Source: Euonymus europaeus (Eukaryota; Streptophyta; Magnoliopsida; Celastrales; Celastraceae). From it: a stretch of 64,000 nt of DNA. The stretch lies in the NCBI GenBank assembly GCA_963580455.1, contig OY756965.1:6398501-6462500 (forward strand). The letters run 5' to 3'. Numbering within the stretch: the first letter of the stretch is position 1; each line of letters begins with the position of its first letter. The notes beneath the pieces are model-generated. The model saw only the letters and a list, made by a program, of their open reading frames with translations, did not search any database and was not told where the DNA came from. The translations under genes were made by a program, and so were the position numbers. Positions 56,375-64,000 of this stretch are shown one piece after another.

Positions 56375-57050
56375 TTAAAAAATAATTCGGGACGGGTGTT
56401 TTGTTCGGTTTAGGAGTCCAATTATAAAAAAGAGAAATTTTTTGTGAAACAAAAAGAGATAAAGGATTGATTATGACTTTATTGACTAAAACAATTCCAC
56501 TACTTTGATCTTCTCCTTGGCCCTTCCGGACCATTAAAAAACATCGGACGTGACTTTTATTTAGTGGCATGACATTTTAAATAGGTAAAATGCTAATGAT
56601 GTGATATATGATATGGCATTTGTGAAAGAAAAATCTTAAAAAAATAAAATTTGTAAAACTTAAAACTATTTCGTCAATTCCCTACTTAACCTAATGCTTC
56701 CGTTAACCTAATCCTCCTCTTACTAGGTATTCCAAAGCACCAAATCGATACTCAATGTCTCACATAGAAAACTTATTCAACTTTTCAATGGGTTCGCTCC
56801 GTCTTCCATATTTCTATAATTAACCAAGATAAATTCTAGAATCTATTGTAAAAGAGAGGTCAAGAACCAGCAACAATTTGCTCAAATAAAATGCGGAACA
56901 AATCCACAAGTTTTATAAACTAAATTAACTAAATTGAACTGAATTACAATGGAATTCGAGATATATTAAAAACTCAAGAACCCATGAAAATGTATGAGAA
57001 CAAGAGATGAAATTACAAAAACAATTCCAGAATGTTCAACAATATCCTGA
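56375..57050. other. Intergenic AT-rich region upstream of HIR
   Basis: No gene or element recognised. Confidence 0.5.
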
Positions 57051-57059
57051 ACTAGACTA

Positions 57060-57860
57060 TAGCATTGCTTATATATATATATCAAATAAGACATAATTTT
57101 CACCCTTCAAAACTGTTGACCTTCTAGAGCTGCTCAACACCCTTGGATATTCGCATAGTAGAGAACACTTGACAGCTCACTAATCTTGGAGGCAAATTTT
57201 GTTGTAACTGAAAAATAACAGAAAGTCAAACAACTTAAGGAACTAACAAGCCAATTATCAATGATCACTGATTTTGGATCATGACAACTCCATCCCAACT
57301 CAAAAAAGTAAAGAGTAAGTCTGTCAAGTAGCATCAGAAACCTTTTGTCCCTCCCATTGTAAAAGCAATACTGCTACAAGTGTTGCCCTTTTCTAACCAA
57401 TCTTCTATCCAAAATCATAGAAGGTAACGATAGAATCTAGCCATCGTCATTCACAGGAGGTAGTGTAGTTGAGACTGGAATATTTGGTCCCAAATGCTTC
57501 TTTAATTGAGAGATATGAAAAATGTTATGAATCTTAGAATTTGCAGGCAACTGCAGCTGATATGATACTGTTCCAACTCGTAAAATGGATTTATTGCAAC
57601 ATAATTTGTTTAAAAGTCAACATACCATGAAAAAGTTCCAAGAATGTAATCACATAGACTAGGAGGTGAAACACCATATACCACCTCAAATGGACAAAAA
57701 CCAATACTAGTGTAACGACTAAACCGGAAATGATGCCTCGAGTCGAGGATGCTATAGTTGACGTCACACTCGTCACTAAGGACATTCTCGCACACCATCC
57801 TAAACATGAATTTTATCAAAAATTTGGCAACACTTCCCCGTATATTGAAGGGTGTCAACT
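57060..57860 (-). pseudogene. Gypsy chromovirus integrase C-terminal relic
   Basis: On the minus strand: YSILDSRHHFRFSRYTSIGF, then CPFEVVYGVSPPS (integrase core end). After a gap come [30 protein letters not shown] (57430-57600) and ILDRRLVRKGN, the normal order leading into a chromodomain. Stops and frameshifts are frequent. No LTR belonging to it was identified with certainty. Confidence 0.72.
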
Positions 57861-58243
57861 TGAAGAATACGCATCATTAATCATATAGATTCAATCATAT
57901 AATTTTGTGACCTACCAGGGCCTTAGGTCATCTATCCACATCACAAATTAAGCAGGGCCCCAGGCCCCCTATCCACATGCAATCCATGAAAAAATCATTA
58001 TCAACTTGAACATCATAAATTTACATACTTTGTCATAACATCCAGACATATTGTCCAATCACCTGGTATTGAAGTCTCGATTTTATGGAGCACCCTACTG
58101 ACCGTCATTACCCTTAACATATCATAAAGATACACAATCACCAATATCATCATGCAAACCAAGTACTACATGTACTATCATAAAAGTGAATTAACATAGC
58201 AACCCATTAACCTAATGAGTCCTAAGTTTCAAGTGGTCATCCA
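57861..58243. other. Non-coding, LTR-like debris
   Basis: Two related phrases, AGGGCCTTAGGTCATCTATCCACAT (57918) and AGGGCCCCAGGCCCCCTATCCACAT (57954), form a short duplication. No gene. Confidence 0.4.
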
Positions 58244-58955
58244 TGTCACACCGCCTCTATTGACCCGCATCTTAGTCACCAATATCAATCTCACCTGAAG
58301 GATACAAAAAAAGGAAATAGGATGAGCATATGGCTCAGTAGGGATAAAAAAGAATAATTAACATTATGAAGGCCAGAACATGAAATAAGCATAAATGCAG
58401 CAATATGACATGTAAACATGTACACAATAATGCAAATAAATAACTACACCATACGGGGCCCTGGCTCAGTTGAACGGGAATTTTGAAAAACCATCGGAAA
58501 CCCATAACAATGCCCCGACACCAACGTATCGTGCATCAGTGCATATGGAATCTCAATTTGGCCATAGGGCATTCCCACATCTTTTGGGAATTCACATTGT
58601 TTGGTAAGCCTATTTAGCCTCACAGTGTTCCACATTTCACACAACAATACCTTTAGGGACTACGAGTTCATACTCGTAGCCCACAATGCATGTCCAATAT
58701 GTTTATGCAAAGAATGCATATATATATATATATAAGTGATACATTGACTCGCCCAAAATAGGTTAGTGGATTTACGCTTTCCCGAGTGTAGGTTTCTCAA
58801 AGTAATAATAGGAGTGAATCCCAAATCGTCTCACAAAGACTTTTGGTTTCAGCTTTGGTCTATGAATTATTAACCTAATTACTTAATTAAATATGGTATT
58901 CACAATGCAAGTGATGGTAAAATTGCACTAACCATTGGTTAGATTTGGTTTTTCC
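58244..58955 (+). repeat. Tekay/Del-like LTR start fragment
   Basis: Begins TGTCACACCGCC, followed by CTCACCTGAAGGATAC ... GGCTCAGTAGGG (58290-58344) and the palindromic CTACGAGTTCATACTCGTAG (58660-58679), then a TA repeat (58718-58735). Same layout as 39944 and 44687. Confidence 0.42.
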
Positions 58956-59380
58956 TTGAACATTTTTGGCCAACCAAGAAATGACTCCAATGATCCCGTG
59001 CAACAATTTTAAAATATTCAAAACCCGCTCTAAGTGGGATTTTTCATCAATTCCTAAGTATTTTTTGTCAAGCCTGAGAATGGCCCCAATGATCTCGTGC
59101 ACTTTTTTCAAAATATTAAAACCCACTTCTAGTGGAACTTTTCATCCAAACTTATGAAACATTTTTCATTTTTTTGGCCAAGTAGAGAATGACCCCAATG
59201 ATATCGTGCAATTTTTAAATGTTCAAAACCCACTCCAAATGGGATTTTTTTTCATTAATCTTTAAATATTTTTGGCCAAGCCGGGAGTGGCCCCAATGAT
59301 CCCGTGCAAGCTTCTTGAATATGCAAAAACACTCAAAGTGAGATTTTTCGTCCAATCACCAAATTGCCACAATATTAATG
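58956..59380 (+). repeat. Tandem array, four units of about 100 bp
   Basis: Each unit contains TTTTTGGCCAAGCC-GAGAATGRCCCCAATGAT, then CTCGTGCA, then CAAAACCCACTCNAAGTGGGATTTTTCATC. Units start near 58956, 59060, 59161 and 59266 and are diverged from each other. The array sits just upstream of the gypsy LTR module at 59513. Confidence 0.72.
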
Positions 59381-59512
59381 GGTTAAGCCTACTCAGTTGA
59401 AATATTGACTTCTAGCAAACATAGAAGATTAATAAAATAATTGGGACATACAAAATTGTTTTCAAAACAAATTTGAGCCAAATAAGAGAACATTTTCAAG
59501 GCGACCATTTTT

Positions 59513-59652
59513 CGGGAGTTGTAGGGTGCTTAACACCTTCCCCATCCACAATAGATCTCCTTATTCATTTCTTTCTCGTAAACCAGATTAGGTGTCCAAT
59601 TGCACCTCAAAAATTAATTGGTGGCGACTTTATTTTTCAAGCCAGTTGCTTC
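59513..59652 (+). repeat. Conserved gypsy LTR module, copy 3
   Basis: Word order GGGAGTTGTAGGGTGCTTAA, ACACCTTCCCC, GTGTCCAATTGCACCTCAA, ATTGGTGGCGACTTTA, CCAGTTGCTTC, as in 37571-37712. Confidence 0.55.
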
Positions 59653-59950
59653 AATAATGCAACTGTATTATGTAATACTGTGATGAATGTTTGTTTATGC
59701 TATTTATGGATGGAATATGAGATGAAATTATAATGCTTATGGAGGTAATGTTTACTGTTTGCTCTACATGAAGTATGACATATCATGACATATACGACAT
59801 GCACATAAATGATAAAATGTTTTTAAAGACCAGGTGCTACTGCTTCAGAGGGGGTATATGTTGAGGTTATGTTGATTGGAAAAGGAAAATGTTTTATTGA
59901 CTATAAAGTGTTCTTTGGTAGAACAGTTAATTAAAGGAAAATCTCAACCG
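59653..59950 (+). other. Non-coding, possible LTR debris
   Basis: No gene. It may rejoin 61290-61890 if the segment between is a solo LTR. Confidence 0.35.
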
Positions 59951-61290
59951 ATTGTTGTTGGGTTTAAAAATACCCTACTAGCAAGTGCACTAGTCGAAGG
60001 GATAACACAAGTAGTCAGTAGAGATCGTATCCACAGAGACAGAGTTATAATTGATCCAAATGTTTATTTGTATATATTTATGGACAATGCAAGAAATTAA
60101 AGTTCCGCTCAAGTTGATTGGGTTTACAATTTAATAAGAATGCAAGCAAGAAAAGTAAAGTGTTATTGAAATTTTTATATTGAAGAATGCAAATGCTAAT
60201 GCAATTTATCACTAGACAAGTTATACTAATGCAATGAATTCAAGTAGAAGAATGAAGCACCAAGACTTCGAAATCCACCAAGGGTCAATGATGTGCAAAC
60301 ACAACCAATTCACTCACACATTTATCAATCCGGGTATAACGAATCCGTACCTAAGTCAATTTTAGCGCACTCAGGCCAATTTCCCTCATGTCAATTACTA
60401 GCCATCTTATTGGTCTAGGTTGGATGTTTCTATCAACATTCTAGCCATCTTATTGGTCTAGACATGCATAAGAATTCATGAAAGCTCAATGGAAATATGA
60501 TTCATACAAACTTGTTCCAAACCTAATGGAAACAACAATTGCAATCTAAGGTCCCAAGAAGCATGATTAAATAGATATTTCACCATCTACATAATCCATC
60601 AAACAAATCCATTCAAAACCCTAAGTGGTGATCAAGCACAAAGAGTAAGAAGAATCCACAATAATCATAGAAACCAAAGATTTATACCCAAAAAGATTCA
60701 CATATAAACAAATCAATTCATACAACCATCATTCAACCCAAGGCTTCATCCTAGCCTTGGTGATAAAGAGTTTAGCTACTCATAGAGAGAGAAAGAGACA
60801 AGCAAAGAGAGAGAAACATATTGGTAGAACCCAAAATTGGAAGAAATGCAAGCCAAGATGAAGAATCCCTCCTTCAAGCCTTGAATCCTCCTTCTTTCCT
60901 CCGTTTTTCGCTCCCTGGAACGGCCGTTCGATAAGTCCAAAGTGTTCGTTTTTAGGGCTTTCGCGGAATAAAAGTGCCCAATCTTTTATGTAGGGGCGCC
61001 TAGGCGTGTAGGAAATGCGCCTAGGCGCCCATCTAGAAATTGCAGTTTCCCTGAATTTTTGCATTCACCCTTGTTCCGTGCGTGGCCCGTATCGCCTAAG
61101 CGTGTATAAATCACTCCCAGAATAATTTGCCAGCTTATTCTTGCTCTCTTCTTGCCCATATTTGCCATCTTTTTGTTCCGCACTATCAATTGCCTATCAA
61201 AATCCAAGACAATAGATAAATGTACCGAAATGATAATACCAATGAGATAATATAGGGTTATTATCACAAAAAACAATCGGTATATTCGTA
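59951..61290 (-). repeat. Putative solo LTR (gypsy-like), minus orientation
   Basis: Near the left end lies AAATACCCTACTAGCAAGTGCACTAG with GATCGTATCCACAGAGACAG (60024 on), familiar from the R/U5 end of plant gypsy LTRs in reverse. The body has GGGGCGCCTAGGCGTG and GCGCCTAGGCGCCC (60993-61032). The 10-mer ACCGATTGTT (59947-59956) recurs inverted as AACAATCGGT (61272-61281), framing the segment. No target duplication found, so limits are approximate. Confidence 0.38.
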
Positions 61291-62180
61291 CCTATCAATT
61301 GTTTTGTATCAGTTTACCTAGATTAAGGGCTCAAGTACTAGAAAAAAGATTTAAATGGTTGACTGCTCTCTAAATAAATGGTTCACGTGCATTCATGCAT
61401 AGATATTACTTCCTGGGTCTCGGCTCACTATGTTCCATGATGCAGGTTATGATCTCTCAGATGATTATGCTGAATTAGGAGTTGATGGTGTTGCCGTAGA
61501 TCCATGAAGAAGATGCTCATGTGATAAAAGTTAGTTTTCATTGAAGATTGATTAATTAAGTATTAAATTTATTTATGCATTTACAGTTAGTAGCTTTGAT
61601 GTTTGGTAACAAGTGGAAATTCAGGAACGAGGATGAAAAGTGTAAAATTAATAGTAGTATATTCAGAGGATATTAATTGGATGTTACTGTTTATTTAATA
61701 AATATAGGTTGACACTTTTATTTCAGATTAAATTATACTAACTATTTATTGGGATTGTTTAATGAAGTGGATTTGTATTAAATAAAGGTTCTTCTGTCTC
61801 GGATTGCTAAGCTGTAGAGTAAATATATAATGAAATGCGAGTAGCATTTCAACCTTTGGTCCTATTGGTTTCATGGGACTGGGCGTTACAAGTCGAGCTT
61901 TGGGCTTATGCCTTTGGGCTCATGTCTTGGGCCTAAGTACTAAATTAATATATATATATATATATATATTTGTGTGTGTGTGTTATATTTTTTGGGGTTT
62001 TGGGCTCGGGCCAGCCCAAATGGTCGAGCTTCTAGCCAGTCTTGGCCTTAGAAATGGTCCTCAAGCTTGCCCAAGACCTAGGATTGGGCTGCCCAAGCTC
62101 AAAGTGATTTCAAGCTTGGGCGGGGCTTTGTTCCGCAAGCCCGGGCCAGGTCAAGGCCTAGGGCCAAATGATGAGGCCTA
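61291..62180. other. Non-coding, LTR-like text and GC-rich GGGCTTGGGC repeats
   Basis: GACTGGGCGTTACA (61876-61889) is typical of a Tekay LTR end. 61890-62165 is full of degenerate GGGCTTGGGC / CAAGCCCGGGCC words. A (TA)n(TG)n microsatellite lies at about 61948-61982. The ORF 61873-62181 is a product of this simple sequence. Confidence 0.4.
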
Positions 62181-62700
62181 GTTACAAAGTAAGTGAGAGA
62201 GTGTTCAAAGTGTTATTGGTTATTTTTATGTTGACAGTATTATTGTCTAAAAAATTGAAAGATGCATATTGTAATATTGGGATGGGTATGACCTTATAGG
62301 AATAAAATAATTCAATTTCCAATTTTTCCCTTTGCTTAAGCAAAATGAAATGATAAAATAATAAAAATGGGATTATGAAAAGAAAAAAAATATAATCCTG
62401 ATTTCTAAGGAGTGGTTGAGTGACTACACAACACAAATGATTGTCATGGAGAGTGACTATACAACACAAACGAATGGAAAAAAGTCAAATAAGACGCGTG
62501 CTTCGTGTATGCCCACCAAATCCAACACATCACTTCCTAAGGGACCCAACTCTCTCTATCTCCCATTTATGAGTAGGGATAGGGGTTGTAATTACTCTAA
62601 GTGTAATAATACCAAATCTATGCAAATGAATGTTTTTGATATTTCTCTTCTATGTATTTGCTTATTTTTGTGATTTTAATGTTATTATATAATTGGTTGT
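62181..62700. other. Non-coding region
   Basis: A short duplication GAGTGACTA-ACAACACAAA-GA (62419 and 62452). No gene. Confidence 0.5.
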
Positions 62701-62708
62701 GAAAAAAA

Positions 62709-62825
62709 AACCTAAACCCTAAATTTGATAACCTAATCTCTAAACTCCAAATTCTAAATCCTAAATCTTGTGCTAAATCTCAAATCCTAAACCTTAAACC
62801 TAATTCTCAACCCCTAAATACTAAT
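62709..62825 (-). repeat. Degenerate telomere-like tract
   Basis: Begins with CCTAAACCCTAAAT and continues with a dozen degenerate relatives of CCCTAAA (AATCCTAAATC, AATCCTAAACC, CAACCCCTAAATA). Interstitial telomeric-type repeat in plant orientation. Confidence 0.5.
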
Positions 62826-63084
62826 AACACAAAAACACAAAAAAAAATATGATTTAGAGGTAATTAGACCATCTACAACAGATACTCTTAATAGATTCTC
62901 TTAATTTTAGCAAAAGTACATGTTTTTAGCAATTTACGCTTTTTGAAATACTAATAGCACAAATCAGTTACTTTAAATCATTTAAATATTTATTTTTCAA
63001 TCATTTTTATTAAATTTAACTCATTCTATTTTATTACTATTAATTAATAACATCAAATATTACCATATTAAATAATCAGCTCCG
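62826..63084. other. AT-rich sequence with a MITE-like end
   Basis: AGACCATCTACAACAGATACTC (62867) resembles the 'GAGCATCTACAACAG' ends of plant MITEs. The partner end was not found. Confidence 0.3.
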
Positions 63085-63425
63085 TTTTATATCCCATGGG
63101 GTTATATCCCATGGGATCCCATAATTTATTCCATTGTATAATACAATGGAATAACAGATTTTATTACAGTGAAATACGTACTATTACAATGGAATACGTT
63201 ATTTCACTGTGCTAGAATCTGTTATTCCATTGTGATAATACAATGGAATAACGTATGAGATATTTCATTGTAATAATACAATGGAATAACAGATTCTAGT
63301 ACAGTGGAATACGTATTATTACAATAAAATACGTTATTCCATTGTAATAAAATTTGTTATTCCATTGTAATAATACAATGAAATAAAATATGGGATCCCA
63401 TGGGATACAACCCCATGGGATATAT
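63085..63425. mobile_element. Foldback/palindromic element
   Basis: Outer arms: TATATCCCATGGGGTTATATCC... at the left (63090) are mirrored by ...GGATACAACCCCATGGGATATA at the right (63402-63423), with GGGATCCCAT inside both. The interior is built of repeated ATTCCATTGTA / TACAATGGAAT palindromes (near 63130, 63216, 63253, 63330, 63358) and GTATTCCACTGT variants. The whole segment can fold into one long, branched hairpin. No ORF. Target duplication not resolved. Confidence 0.75.
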
Positions 63426-63590
63426 ATCATTTTCCTTAAATAATAATCAAATGATATTAAAATTATTAATTTTGTATTAACTCGTCTAGTATTTGACCTT
63501 AATAAATAATTTATGTGGTAGTCAATTTGTGTAGCCACAAATGTGGTTGTTGGAATTTGGGGCTAGAAATATTGCGGTTGATTGTGTGGC
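63426..63590. other. Short AT-rich spacer
   Basis: No feature seen. Confidence 0.5.
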
Positions 63591-64000
63591 TGTCACGCCC
63601 CGACCCCAGGAACGTAATGTGGAATAAGATAATTAACTAATTTAAACTAATTAACCAGATAGTTAGTGTAATAGACACCTTCGCCATGATCATAATTTTT
63701 TTTCACATATCTATATACTTGTAAAGAATCATACATATACCTATATAAATAAATAAACACATATATTTATATATTATATAGACATAAACACACAATCACA
63801 CATCATCAAAGAAGAGTTCAACTCTCAACCTCCAGCCATTAGTCTAGTCCAGAATTATAGAATTTCATATCACTAATCCCACAATTTCAACACCTTGTAT
63901 TTAAATTATTTGCTTCGCTTCTATGTTAAGCAAATACATGAATACACAACTGAAACGTCAAACCCACACCATCCATGTAACCAAGTAATTCAAGCTTCAG
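63591..64000 (+). repeat. Start of a gypsy LTR (Tekay/Del-like), runs off the window
   Basis: Opens with TGTCACGCCCCGACCCC, the common start of chromovirus LTRs, and continues with ATAGACACCTTCGCC and TA-rich text to the window end. Confidence 0.5.

Noticed and set aside
59947..61281. Inverted 10-mers ACCGATTGTT/AACAATCGGT considered as DNA-transposon ends
   Set aside because: The interior looks like a reversed LTR and no target duplication lies outside the 10-mers; kept only as approximate LTR limits.
61873..62181. Plus-strand ORF of 102 codons
   Set aside because: It lies in GGGCTTGGGC-type simple sequence and a TA/TG microsatellite; the protein is low complexity with no domain.

Overview
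The window is nuclear DNA from a flowering plant, most likely a eudicot. The evidence is split plant-type genes with GT-AG introns, Ty1/copia and Ty3/gypsy LTR retrotransposons, a plant L1-type LINE, and MULE, hAT and Harbinger-like DNA elements. I cannot name the species. There are no operons, CRISPR arrays or recognisable RNA genes.

Two host genes are supported, both on the minus strand. Positions 11872-16236 carry eight exons (633 codons) of a plastid alpha-amylase of the AMY3 type: transit peptide, two starch-binding CBM45 regions, a linker and the start of the GH13 barrel. Its catalytic remainder (about 250 residues in the family) is absent from the window, because transposon debris fills everything to its left. 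Positions 48813-51837 carry a complete five-exon hypersensitive-induced-reaction (HIR/SPFH) protein of 287 aa. A probable 5'-UTR exon lies at 56136-~56330, and the intron between is loaded with DNA transposons.

Layout. 1-11.6 kb: an old copia element, broken by two small DNA-element insertions, then by a Reina-like gypsy chromovirus, which was itself hit by a young copia element (2397-7763; LTRs differ at 2 of 216 positions; perfect 5-bp target duplication). 11.9-16.3 kb: AMY3. 16.4-20.5 kb: LTR debris and AT-rich sequence. 20.5-22.9 kb: a MULE-type element with a 9-bp duplication, carrying a 5'-truncated LINE inside one terminal repeat. 24.1-35.7 kb: a very young Athila-type gypsy element on the minus strand, with one 1797-aa gag-pol ORF, a 327-aa third ORF, a tRNA-Asp primer site and a perfect 5-bp target duplication. 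35.7-48.2 kb: decayed LTRs, tandem arrays (including an array of small hairpins whose arms co-vary), a Harbinger-like MITE and a copia gag relic. 48.8-56.3 kb: HIR gene, with two Harbinger-like MITEs and a hAT element nested in another hAT element in its 5'-UTR intron. 56.4-64 kb: gypsy integrase relic, more LTR pieces, a telomere-like tract, a foldback element and the start of a further LTR that leaves the window.

I see no multi-gene novel system. The most unusual signals are the co-varying hairpin array (36982-37466), the nested foldback element (63085-63425), the transposon nest in the middle of the AMY3 gene, and a conserved LTR module present in three dispersed copies. Exon boundaries were read by hand from splice sites and reading frame. 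Family names come from recognised motifs, not from a database search.
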